Below, in pieces: positions 37,001-48,500 of a stretch of DNA of 64,000 nucleotides. Position numbers and translations under genes: made by a program. Positions within the stretch are counted from its first letter, which is position 1. Each line of letters starts with the position of its first letter. The notes beneath the pieces are model-generated. The model had not been told where the DNA came from. It saw nothing but the letters and a program-made list of their open reading frames with translations, and searched no databases. Source of the DNA: Acarospora socialis (Eukaryota > Ascomycota > Lecanoromycetes > Acarosporales > Acarosporaceae); contig JAMYGW020000004.1 in the NCBI GenBank assembly GCA_025617375.2, positions 1,922,001 through 1,986,000 on the forward strand. The letters are read 5' to 3'.

Positions 37001-37242
37001 GATGAGCTTGACAAGCAAGCTCAATGAATTGCATGAGTGAGCTGCCTCAATGAACTCAACAGTGAGATCAGCAAGCAGACTTAGTATATAGTCACAATCA
37101 TTTTTCTTATGAAAAAAATCATGTTCAACTTAAGTAATCATCTAAAAGTTAAAGACCAGAACCATTTCAGATCAGCTGTTATATCAATAAGCACAAACTC
37201 TTAGCTTTACATACTCAAGAAATTTCAGGTTAAAATGTTACA
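31063..37242 (+). mobile_element. Ty3/gypsy chromovirus-type element B, nested in an E1 LTR
   Basis: 6180 bases, coding on the plus strand, opposite to element A. LTRs 31063-31414 and 36891-37242 are 352 bases each. Flanking duplication AACAC (31058-31062) versus AACAT (37243-37247), one transition apart. Parts in order are gag starting near 31443, a CCHC-type region near 32350, protease, reverse transcriptase at 34118-34366, RNase H at 34571-34813, integrase near 35100-35900, and a chromodomain-like end near 36200-36330 (EYEVENILEKR then a Trp-Lys segment). A purine-rich tract precedes the 3' LTR. Heavily broken. The chromodomain places it among chromoviruses. Confidence 0.9.
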
Positions 37243-37266
37243 AACATTACACTTCTCAACAATATT

Positions 37267-40200
37267 TCTTTTTCATGATGTTTAATTGAATTTGAAAAAG
37301 CAACTATAACTGATCATCAAATTCATTATTCAGAATTTGAGTCTCAATGCATCATTAACTCAGTTATGTGACAATCATACAAATATCATTGCAGAAATCT
37401 TACTTAAGATACAGATTCTGCAGTAGAATTATAAGTGTTTTTATTTTTAAACACAGTTTTGTGAGTGACAATTCTGCAGAAAACAGACTTCATAAATACT
37501 TCATTAACAACTTCTTGCAATTCTGATTTATATCATTTACATTTGTGAAATTAACAGAGTCAAAAACATACTTTTGATCAGATATTGTCTGTAGAATGTT
37601 TGTATTAAAGTTATTAATTATATTATTATAAAATATTAGTATGATTCTGTTACAGAAGAATGTGAAGTTAGTATGTGTTTAGTGAAGTTGTAATGTTGAA
37701 AATATTCATTTTTTGAACTCTGTAACATTCTGCAACTGAGTTATGTATAGTGATAAAGTAATGTGACTTTGTAAATTAAAATTATAAAACAGTTAAGCAA
37801 GTCATGCAGCATAGTTTCAGTTAATAGAATCTGTCTGCAGCTGTATGTTTTGTTTAAAATGCAATAAATAAAATAATAATCACAGAAAGAATCATTGCAA
37901 ACAGATTTAAACAATTGTAATTTTGCTATTTCTCTGTATTATGAGTAGTATCTATGCAAAGTTTCTGTTCAAGATCATAAAAATGTCATCAAAAATATAT
38001 TCTTCTGTTATCAGTACATTCTGCAGTGTATAGTGTATTATTTCAAAGTAATGTTTGTTTTACATAAACATCTCATTCTATATAATCAGAACTGTGCTTT
38101 ATAACAGATTTACAAGTTAATTATTTTTGTTGACATTACAGATCAACAACTTGTGAATATTTAACAGAATGTAAAAATGAAAATGTAAAGTTTGTTCATT
38201 GAGTAGTAACAGTGTCACAATATTAAATGAAATCACACAGATGACAATTTTGTTCTGTACACAGTAGTGATTGTATAATGTCTGATAGAAAAAGATTTTA
38301 CTGATGTCTGTGAAGTTCTGTAAGAAGAAATGAGTATGTTGTGAATTATTTACAATAACAGTTGTAATAATGTTAAAACATCATTTCTGACTCATATTGA
38401 GCTGTTGACATCACTTTGCTATTAATGCAGTCTTTTATGATTGATTGTAGTTTAGTTTGACTGCAATGAGTGAATTATTAACAGTATAAATTCAGTCATA
38501 AACAAAATAAAACAATCAGTAATTCATAAGTGTCTTGTCATGATCTGCAAGCACATCTTGAATTAAATACAAATCATAATTCAGATAAGAATTCATTAAC
38601 TGTGATGATAAAAGATTTTACTGTCATAATTAATGCAGAAGATTATTGCAAAAGTATTTGCAAAATTGATTTCAGAGACATTGTGAATTCATTATGTTAT
38701 TGTGAAGTAAAGTCATCACAAACAATGTATGAAGAAAATATCTCAACAAAAAGTGTACAATCTTCATAAAACATTAAATTCACTCATTGTTGTTCTGCAG
38801 CAGATCACACATCAAATATGCAGTTTGAAAAATTGAATGTAGCATTTCATTCACTGTATAAAGATGCTCAAATAACTGTAAATTCTGTACAACTGTGAGC
38901 AACAGCTGCAGATAGTATTTCTTATTTGTAAATGAGTTGCAGTGATAGATTTGACTGATTGTGATGTCTCATTTGTGAGTATATCATTTTTGCAAGACTT
39001 CATCAAAAACATAGTACACTGAAAAGTTCTGATACAGAAAGTTATGATTATTTATATTGTTGTGATTGTAGTCAAAAAATGTCATCAAAGTAATGTAAAT
39101 GCAATTCATTTTGTTCTGCATCTTCACAGCAGTCAGTTTTAAATCAAAGTAGATCACTTGCTGACTCAGTAAATGCATTATAAGATTAATTATGAGTGAC
39201 TGTTCTTTATGCATAACATATTTAAACAACTGTTACATGATCTTCATTGATCTGATGTATTGACTCTGAAGATACTGACTGATTTCATTATTGTTGCTCT
39301 TCAAATGCAGAGTAACATGATTTATTTCTTTATAAATGTACTTGTAAATGTACTTCATGATCTTTATAGATGCACATATTTTGACATTGATGTGTGTCTT
39401 GTATCAATGACTCAGATATGAATTATACAGTATAATTCAGTGATTGTTGAAGACAAACTGATCTTCAATGACATTCATAATGAACTGAGTGTAAGTTCTT
39501 TTGTCTGACTGCTGATAATATATGAAGTATTCATTTACTTGCATCATGATCTCACTCATAAATAACTGTGAATATCACTTGAAGCAGATTGCAAATCACT
39601 TATTGATGCTGTTGATTATGTAGAATGCTGTTGAATGATGCACACTGTATGATTTGTAAGTCATAATAAATTATATAATCTCTGCAAGCTTTAAATTCTG
39701 TTATGAATTTAGAAGTTCTGTGAACATTATTTAATTAATTTGATAAGCATTCAGAAAACAGTCTTTTGAATGTAAAAACAGCAGCAAATACATATGTGAA
39801 AGTTTACATTTCTGATACTTCATGATTCAAATATAACTTAAGTAATGACTGAAAATATAATTATATTTTAACTGCTGTAACAGATTCATAAACTTCAGAT
39901 GAAAGATGTAAGTCATTAAATTAAATTGTTTCACAGCTGTTTAATTCTGTAACAGCTTCACTTTAATCTTTGTTTACTGCAGATTGATTATAAAGATGAT
40001 GAACAATGAAAAATATTCAAAATGTTGTACAATGATCATGAAATTCTGAAACAACTAAGTCATATAATGATCACTGTCTGTGTAACTGAAAAACAAAATT
40101 ACATAATGTTCTGCAGCAGACACATCTTTGTCTTGTTGCATTAAAGAGTTTGCAAGTTCATTATACACATCTGCATAAATTCATTTTTGATTGTTATAAA

Positions 40201-42430
40201 TTCAGTTCAGCTTGATTTGATCACATATAAATTAAGTATTCATTAAGTACTGCTGAAACAGTTATTCAATATGAAAAAGAGTTGAGAACTGTTTGTTGTA
40301 AAAGTGCAGACAGTATTGATAGTAAATTTGCTGATAAAGTTATAACTATTGTGAACATAATTGAAGTTCTGCAATTATAAAGCTCAGTATTATTCAGAAT
40401 TACTGTATAAAAATAGCAGAATATAGTGCAATAATATGTATACAATATAATTTGAACTGATTCAGAAGAATGCAAAGTTTCTTTGTAATGTTTGATGAAG
40501 ATGCAAAATGATGTTGTGAAAGCAAGTCTGTTTATATTTATTTAAGATGATTATTACAATCTTCTTACTGATCAGTAAATTGTCATGATGTTGATCTGCA
40601 TTACTTTGCATGATTAAATGCATTTATAAATTCAGCACAATCTGAATCTGCTGCTTAATGATCTCTGTAGTTTAAAAATGCTTTATTGTGATTTGATAAA
40701 GAGCAATGTATGAATTTATTTCATGAAGCATGTTCATAAACTGTTACAAAAGTTGTAAACAAAACTGTGAATTCTGCTGACTTTACAACTCAATAACATA
40801 TATAGAATCATAGAAGAACAACTGTGTATATTGAGACAGATGATTGTCAATGATCTGTAATGAATTCTGCAAATGATATAACTCATTATAAATGTTAAAG
40901 CTTATAATTTCATACTGTTCATTCAATTATTTATTGAAGATGCAGCTGATGAATGTGAACATAAATGCAGCATTATACTGCTGCAATAACTGCTGAAATT
41001 TTCTTGCAGCAATGTCTGCAGAGATCAACAGATTTTATAATAGCTTTAATAATTTCTGTATTGAAGACAGCATCATGATCTTTCACTTACAACAGATCTC
41101 ATAATAAGACTTTTTTATGCTGCTGTTTGAAATCTGTTCACTGATTTAGTAAAATGCACTACAATAACTGTAAATCTGATTTATATGATTCAGATTCAGT
41201 GATAAAGACTGATATAATGAGAAGATATAAGTAACACAGATATTTATGAATACTAATGAAGATGTATCTAAGTTGAAAAACTGTGACAGTGAAGATACAG
41301 AAAAAGATGATTCAGATTGAAATAATTGTGATAATTGCTTTAAGAGTGTAACTGATCTTATGAAAGATTATAGATGCAGAAATGAATATTAATGAACAGA
41401 AAAAGATGTAATGAAGATAGTAGATGATTTGAGATTTCATAAATACAGATAGAATTGTTTGATAAAACAGACAAACTTAATATGAAAATTTTGATCTGTG
41501 AGTGATATCTGTTATGATGATTGTGAGACTGTATTGATGTTTAACTTAATGAGTGATGATTATTGTGAGAGTTGTAACACACAATATCAAATATGATCAG
41601 ACTCTGCAAGCAGAAACTGCAGTAGATGTTGTGCTGTGACAACATGTTTTTAACTCAAAAAAAAAAAATTCAGTGTTGACATCATGTTCTGCAAGAGAGA
41701 TTTGTTTAATTTGTTGATGAATTGTATCTTGATTCTGTAAAAAACAGTAATATAAGTAAGTGTTTGTACAGAAGACACAAGAAAAGACATTTTTATTCAA
41801 CATGCATCACAGATCTTTTGTAACAGATTTGATGCAGCTTACTTGAACTTCATGATTGAAAGTTGATGATGACAGACATAACAGTACATAATGACAACAA
41901 CAACAACAACAACAACAATGACAGCAAAGCAATTAAAATCACAGTCTTACAGAGGTCAGAAAAGAAAGTTATGAGTTTTTTATGAATTAATTAGTGATTA
42001 TGAGTTTTTTTGTGAGTCAATCAGAGGTAATGGGTTTTTCAGCAATCAATGAGAAGAGTTTTGAAGTGTAGTACAATATAAGATAAGAGTTGTGTGACAA
42101 TGTTTCTTCTTCAATGAAGATTTAGATACACAATTTCTTTGATAAGATGATAAATCTAGTAAAAATGATAGAACTTTCATGACCTCATAATTGAAGATTT
42201 AATGCATCATTTTATCAGCAAGACTGTTTTCTTGACATTGTCACTTAATTTCTCATATATTGATGATTTGATGTTTCTTCACCAAGTCTTTGACTTGCAT
42301 GCTGTATGAGGTTATGAACATCAAAATCATAAAAAAAAATCACTAATTCAAGCAATTCAAGCAAATTCACTCATAGATTGATGGCTGTGATGTTGCAGGC
42401 AATAGGGTTGTTGTTATATGGGGGTTGTAA
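37267..42430 (-). pseudogene. Right part of the Helitron-like element
   Basis: Minus-strand relics near 37300-37660 match the Pif1-family segment that precedes the C-terminal motifs (a CLKIKTLIILLQNL stretch, equivalent to the conserved LK-x-G-x-PVMLLRNLD). This continues directly into the relic at 12894-13139 across the copia insertion site. Further right, 38500-41800 is AT-rich with short minus-strand frames (for example 38984-39229, 40266-40475, 41597-41803) that probably come from the Rep and N-terminal parts, but I could not find the HUH motif with confidence. Between 41950 and 42430 the sequence changes gradually to normal composition. Confidence 0.6.
41894..41918. repeat. CAA microsatellite (right flank of nest)
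   Basis: Run of ACA/CAA triplets followed by ATGACAGC. Compare the similar run at 11340-11357. It may be part of the Helitron or chance. Confidence 0.8.
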
Positions 42431-43474
42431 GAATGGGGTGGGGGGAGGGGAGATGGGATGGCCTCACGGTCTTAGTATGTAAAGTAATAGATTTTAAATA
42501 CTGAAAATGATTACATAACCATGACGATTGTGATCACTAAAAACTGTCATATTCACACAATATTTCATGTCAAAAATCATTTCCTTATGGCCGTAAATCG
42601 GTTTTATACTTGTGACTGTTTTTGTAGAAAATGGCTGTACAACGGTCGTAAAACGATAAATTGGTCCCTATAACCCTGCTAAGGTAACCTTTCGATCCGC
42701 GCTTGCGGCTCTGCCAGATGAAGGCCGAGCCAATAATAATGAGTACCTTTCATAAGGTAGAACCAAGATATGCTACGCTAAGAACCCTTACGGCTAGAAG
42801 TCATCGCGGTTTTCTTTTGTCAGTAGCAGAAGCCGAATGTTGACAGTAACTTCTTTCTTTGAAGTACCCCAGTACCTGTACCAACACTCGTACTTCGGTC
42901 AGGTAAGATATGTACTCTTACTCTACCTTAGGTACGAGTACCTAAATTATGATCAAGTGAGGCTGTAAGGCTGTAGAATCGCCCAGAACCGTGGCGAACC
43001 CCTTCGACCAAACTGGGTTAGCCTTAACTTTACCAATCTGAGTCTCCCATCGCGAATTTTCACAGAGCATACCTGGCACTTCACTTCAGACGGTTGCCGC
43101 CTACCTGTTACCTTTGCATGATACTCTTCACGTCCATATCTAGGTCTGACCTTGACTACAGCTGGCCCGTGAAGTTAACAGTTCACACTTCAAGTCCATC
43201 AGCTCCTCCATCTGTTTCTGAGTAAGCGCACCTCTGCGTCCGGTCTTGAGTCTTTGAAGTGAACCACCTAAACCTCTCAAGACTGGTGTTTGCTCAAGTC
43301 TTGGGGCAAACGTGCTCACTTTGCTCTGAGTGGTCAACTTCTAACGTTGAGAATAGGAAACCAAACTCCTGTGAGGACACTGTTTCTCATTTCATCTGAA
43401 CCGAATTCGTCTCAAGCTCGTCTCACGCCTGCTCTCATCTCAAATTCTCGGGAGAATCAACACCCTCAATCACC
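42431..43474. other. Intergenic region before the DnaJ gene
   Basis: Transition from the transposon block to ordinary sequence. It has a G-rich stretch near 42420-42460 and a cluster of GTACC/GGTAC motifs at 42868-42950. A 65-residue minus-strand frame at 43140-43337 has protein-like composition but no family resemblance; I do not call it a gene. The last part is the promoter and leader of the DnaJ gene. Confidence 0.4.
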
Positions 43475-44913
43475 ATGGTCAAGGAAACAAAATTCTACGA
43501 GGTGCTAGGGGTATGTGTTGCCCTTCTGCAGAGTGTCTCGTGCTGGATCGCTTTCGCTGATTGTCAGGAAAGGTCTCTCCTTCTGCCACGGAGCAAGAAC
43601 TCAAGTCTGCGTACAAAAAAGGAGCCCTCAAACACCACCCAGGTACATCGGCCTTCTCCGTTCACATTCAAGCGGCCTGTGAGAACTAACGACACTGGTC
43701 TAGACAAGAACGCCCATAATCCAGACGCAGCAGAAAAGTTCAAGGAGATATCACACGCCTATGAGGTTCTTTCAGATGCCCAGCAGCGCCAAATGTACGA
43801 CCAGTATGGCGAAGCAGGCTTAGAGCAAGGGGGTGGTGGTGGTGGAATGTCGGCCGAAGACCTATTTTCCCAATTCTTTGGCGGTGGCGGAGCGTTCGGC
43901 GGCATGTTCGGCGGAGGCCGTGATACCGGTCCCAAGAAGGCCAGGACAATCCACCATGTCCTTAAAGTCTCGCTGGAAGACCTATATCGTGGCAAAGTCT
44001 CGAAATTAGCGCTACAAAAGTCTGTCATCTGCCCCGGATGCGATGGCCGTGGAGGGAAGGAGGGCGCGGTCAAAACTTGCACTGGCTGCAATGGTGCAGG
44101 CATGAAAACCATGATGCGGCAAATGGGACCAATGATCCAGCGTTTCCAGACAGTATGTCCAGACTGCCAAGGTGAAGGGGAGATCATCCGGGAGCGAGAC
44201 AGGTGTAAGCGCTGTGGTGGTAAGAAGACCATCGTCGAGCGGAAGGTTCTGCACGTGCATGTCGACAAGGGTATGAAGACCGGTCAGAAGGTTGACTTTC
44301 GAGGTGAGGGGGATCAAATGCCAGGAGTCCAGCCTGGTGACGTCCAATTCGAAATTGAGCAAAAACCACATCCACGTTTCCAGCGCAAAGACGACGACCT
44401 GTTCTATCACGCTGATGTCGATTTAACAACTGCTTTGGCCGGCGGCACCATCAACGTCCAGCACCTTGACGATCGATGGTTGACTGTTAATATCCAGCCT
44501 GGAAAGGTCATTAGCCCAGGTATGTTACAATGAGTTGTGAACCTCCCGAAGTCAAGCTAACTCGATTATCAGGGGAAGTTAAGGTGATCAGGGGCCAGGG
44601 TATGCCGTCATATCGCCATCACGACTTTGGGAACCTGTACATCCAGTTCGAGGTCAAGTTTCAGCCTGTTCTGACCAAACTACTACCTGACTCGAATGAC
44701 TACGACCCAGCGGCCAAGGAACATCTTGAAGACATACTGGGTCCGCGGAAGGAGCAGCCCATACCCGATACCGACGATATGGTAGAAGACTTTACTCTGG
44801 AAGACATCGATCCCAGCAACCAACGAAGGGCCCACGGTGCCAACACAATGGACGAGGATGATGAGGATGGTGTCCCACATGGAGCAGAAAGAATGCAGTG
44901 CGCATCCCAATGA
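43475..44913 (+). CDS. YDJ1: Type I DnaJ (Hsp40) chaperone, Ydj1/Mas5-like
   Basis: Four exons: 43475-43510, 43573-43642, 43704-44519 and 44573-44913; introns of 62, 61 and 53 bases; 420 residues. Start context CACCATGG is ideal. It is a cytosolic co-chaperone that stimulates Hsp70 ATPase and helps protein folding and import. It has a J domain (MVKETKFYEVLG) with His34-Pro35-Asp36, the codon for Asp36 being split by intron 2. A Gly/Phe-rich linker follows (FFGGGGAFGGMFGGG), then four CxxCxGxG-type zinc repeats from about residue 146 (CPGCDGRG, CTGCNGAG, CPDCQGEG, CKRCGGKK), and a substrate-binding C-terminal domain. It ends in CASQ, a CaaX farnesylation signal as in Ydj1. Confidence 0.97.
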
Positions 44914-45597
44914 TCTGTTTCGGGTACCGCTCATGACGCAATGAGGGCATGATTTTCTTAGACATCAATCCGATTCAGATATGTGGTGGCGACTACAAGC
45001 TTCGACCCTCTTTGCTTTGGGCATTAGACTGCTTGCTGGCATCGAACTGGTCGAGCTTGAGGTTCTATCTATTCCATAGCACCCCAACTACACTAGAATC
45101 TCTATTTCTAAGCTCGACATCACAGGGTGAGACCTCATTTTTCAACCGCATCTCGTTCGGTTCTCGCCATACTCCAGTTCTTAGATTTTCCGCTGGTTGC
45201 TCTCCTATTGCCCGGGCTCTGTTGTCTTGCGTTCGCTGTTAGAAGATGGAGCGTAAGGTGTATGGCGCCATAGAGTAAAGACAATCAAAAACCTTCTATC
45301 AAAACTGGCTTATCCACGGTCCGATCCCATGTACGATTGATCAAGTACCTGGAAAAGGCGTTTCTTTGTCTTCGTAACCAAGATAGCTATTTATAGGCGC
45401 AAGATCTGTATCTAGTGCATTTGTGGTATAATAATAATACAGCAGTTGATATCCTACATGGTTGTTCAATAATGAGCAGACACAACTTGAGTGTCCAGGA
45501 AAAGACAATCTGGCGCGTCATTCCGCGTCGCTCCGCGTCGCTCATTTCGGGCTACCCACTAATTGTATGCTGAACTCTCGGGCAGTGGGGACACACC
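44914..45597. other. Intergenic region DnaJ-MSH1
   Basis: 684 bases with the 3' region of the DnaJ gene and the promoter of MSH1. No gene recognised. Three evenly spaced CGCGTC motifs near the MSH1 start are listed separately. Confidence 0.4.
45514..45539. promoter_or_regulatory. Three CGCGTC motifs at 10-bp spacing upstream of MSH1
   Basis: CGCGTC occurs at 45514-45519, 45524-45529 and 45534-45539, exactly one helical turn apart, 59-84 bases before the MSH1 ATG. The core CGCGT is shared with the MCB element (ACGCGT) bound by MBF at replication and repair genes in yeasts. A role here is inference. Confidence 0.45.
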
Positions 45598-48500
45598 ATG
45601 TGCATGGTGATTCTGTGTCGGAAGCCTCTTGTTCAAGGGTTGAGGCGTCTTTGTAGCAGACAATGTGATGCTGGTCAAACCAAGCTTACAGCATGGATAC
45701 TCTCGAGTCCAGCAAGATCCGACCGCTGCAGCGAGCCCAGGAGGTGGATGCGCGGTGTAAAGACAAGAGTAGAGCTGCGGGTCCAGGATCTTCCTCAAGG
45801 TGCCATTGTGAATCATCTTCCCATTGAAGTGAAAGAAGATGGCGCACCCACATATCCTACGGTGGTGCAACAAGCCAAGAATAACATGCTTAAGTTTGAA
45901 CATTGTGTTCTCCTGACAAGAGTGGGGGGTTTCTACGAGGTAAGACGTCTAGCCATAGGAGTACCTCAGTATGCTCATGGTATATAGCTTTATTTCGAAC
46001 ATGCAGAACAGTATGGACCAATGCTCAACCTGAAGGTTGCGCAGAAGAAAACCGCTGCCGGTTCTGTGCCTATGGTACACCCGTCGATGCTTGAACGTTC
46101 ATTACCGTCCGCTCATTATCTGTTAGGCTGGATTTCCATTCTTTCAGCTTGATCGCTTTCTCAAGATTCTGGTCCAAGATCTCAACAAGTATGTGGCCAT
46201 CAGCGAGGAATTTGCGAATACTCTTACTGGAAGAGTGAAATCGGGAGGGCTGCTTTTTGATCGCAAGGTGACGCGCATCATAACGCCGGGAACTCTCATA
46301 GATGAGAAGTTTATGGACCCGTATGAGAACAACTTCTTGCTCGCCATTCATGTTGCGGATCCTGAAGGAGCTGAAATACAGCCGAGTGCAACACCGTCGA
46401 AGGTGTGCCATGAGGAAACTAACCCTTCCATCGCGTTATCAAGCTCGGTTGGACTGGCCTGGCTGGATTTATCGACTGGTGACTTCTTCACCCAAGCTAC
46501 GACAATGACCTCACTACCCTCAGCAATTGCCCGGATTCGAGCACGAGAGATTATCCTTGACAAGCCGTGGGAAGAGTTGAAACACTGTGGTCTACGCTCA
46601 GTGCTCGCAGAAGACTGCCACTTGGTGACCTCCCACGCCCCTTCAATTGTGCCCTTCCCCGTGTCCGAATGGACGCCAATGCTGGAATGTGCAATTCCGA
46701 AGACTGTCGAGTCTCTGTTCACGAGTGGAGAGGTCATAGCCGGAAGCTTGTTACTTAATTATCTGAGGACTCAATTACCGGGCTTGAGTATCAAGCTCCA
46801 ACCTCCAGTACGGAGGCAGGCTCATGAAGCTATGGGTATAGATCGCAGTAGTTTGCGGGGCCTAGAGATACTCGAGACAGCTAGAGACGGCCTTGGCAAG
46901 GGCAGCCTCCTACACGCAGTCGGTAGAACAGTTACAAAAGGTGGCGCCCGTCTCCTCAAAGATCGACTCAGTACGTAAAGGCAAATCTTGTTTCGACACA
47001 ACAACTACTTCACTTGTATACGTTGGATTGCAGCATGCTCTAACAGTGGAACAGCCTCACCCTCGGCCTCCCTTTCAGTTATTCAAGAACGCCTGGACCT
47101 AGTTTCTCGGTTCTTCGCCAATCCATCTCTACGCGAGGACATCGTCACGTACCTTCGCCGTAGCTTTGATTCACAGCGTTTATTACAGAAGTTTTCGTTA
47201 GGAAGAGGTGATGCGGACGACCTGATTAGCTTGTCCCGGACTATCGAAGTCACAGATCAGATCTCTCAGTCCTTATCCCACTTCAGTCAGAGCTGCGACC
47301 TTCATCATGAAGTCAAGGTAGCTGAAGTAGTATGCCTGAAGTCTATCGTGATACGACTGAATCTTGAAGGTCCACGTGCGTTGGCGTATCGCATCAAAGA
47401 AGCCATTGATGAAGAAGGGCTATTTGAACTGGGGCGGATCGAAGACACCGATGCGGTAGAGATGGCGGCCCTTGCCCAGGCAGTGCTGACTGAAGAAGGT
47501 TCCAGCGAAGATCTGGAAGTGCTGCCGAAACAGATGCGGACTAGGGTGTCTACGAAAAAGGCTGCCAGCATCAGCAATCGCGATCTGGAAGACGAGGATA
47601 CATGGATCATGCGTCAAAGGTCTAAGCAGCTTATCTCGAACTGTAGCAGCTTACTGACACTCTGCATAGCGCAAGCACCACTTTACAGTCTCTCCATCGC
47701 GACCTGGAAAGGCTTCGACAAGCGAAGACAGAACTAGCTGAGCATCTGCAGCAGAGCCTAGGTAGGTTTCTTGGTCACTGTTCGGTCGGGGGACGCTGAA
47801 ATCCTAGACTAGGAGCTTCAAGCCTTACTCTCCGTTGGACTCCTGGGCTTGGGCATATCTGCCATCTGAAAGGCGTGAAGGATATTAAGTCGTCTTTTAA
47901 TACATTGAGTTCGGCTAGGAGTGTGAGCTCAACGAAAACGACACGCTCCTTCTACCTGCCTGAATGGTCCAAGCTTGGGAACGAGATTGACCAAATCAAG
48001 CTGCAAATTAGAGCAGAAGAACAGCTTATCTTCAAAGAACTCCGGGAGCTGGTGAGCCACACTATGACCTCTCCGATCAGTCACTTATGAGGAGAAGGTG
48101 GTTGCAAACCTTGTGAAACTTCGACGCAATGCCGGAGTTTTGGACGAACTCGACATATCCTGCGCCTTTGCACGCCTTGCGAGGGAGCAAAGCCTCGTCA
48201 AACCGGTTCTCAATTTTGGGTTAGTTGTTATAGAATCCCCGGAAACACTTCCCTGACAAAGTACAGTCGCAGCCACAAAATAATTGGGGGAAGACATCCA
48301 ATGGTCGAGATAGGCCTTGAGGAGCAGGGGCGATCGTTTGTCAGCAACGATTGCTTTGTCGGTGACGTGGAACGCATTTGGCTTCTCACAGGGTGAAATG
48401 TTCGAAAGCTGTTCTCCCAAACCCATGCTAACAGAAGTCAGACCCAATATGGCTGGCAAGAGCACTTTTCTCCGCCAGAATGCTCTGATCTCCATTCTAG

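Larger units (their letters stand above)
13145..37261 (-). mobile_element. Ty1/copia element E1, split by nested insertions
   Basis: LTR at 13145-13364 (220 bases). The other LTR is in two parts, 30857-31062 and 37248-37261, cut by a gypsy insertion. Flanking duplication ATATT is perfect (13140-13144 and 37262-37266). Own internal sequence is 13365-13896, about 20912-21542 and 27005-30856, about 5.0 kb in all, matching the intact length of its sister at 21543-26999. Parts in coding (minus) order are a leader with tandem repeats, gag, a protease region, integrase, reverse transcriptase and RNase H (frame at 20851-21111 resembles the copia Pol end). Broken in many places (dozens). It is older than everything nested in it, and younger than the Helitron helicase it interrupts. 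Confidence 0.85.
11170..42430. mobile_element. AT-rich nest of RIP-like mutated transposons, outer Helitron
   Basis: About 31 kb without a host gene. CG is almost absent and CC/GG rare, apart from the GC-rich solo LTR at 11522-11852. The outermost recognisable element is Helitron-like, coded on the minus strand. Its helicase relic is found at 12894-13139 and again beyond 37267, on the two sides of the copia insertion. The exact Helitron ends (expected TC at the 5' end and CTRR after a hairpin at the 3' end) could not be fixed. The limits given are those of the composition shift. Confidence 0.7.

Noticed and set aside
11340-41918. CAA microsatellites as paired terminal repeats of the Helitron
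   Set aside because: Simple repeats are common; the flanking bases agree only over a few positions, and Helitrons have no terminal repeats.
43140-43337. 65-residue minus-strand frame divergent from the DnaJ gene
   Set aside because: Composition is protein-like but there is no family resemblance, splice partner or conserved motif, and it lies in a promoter region.
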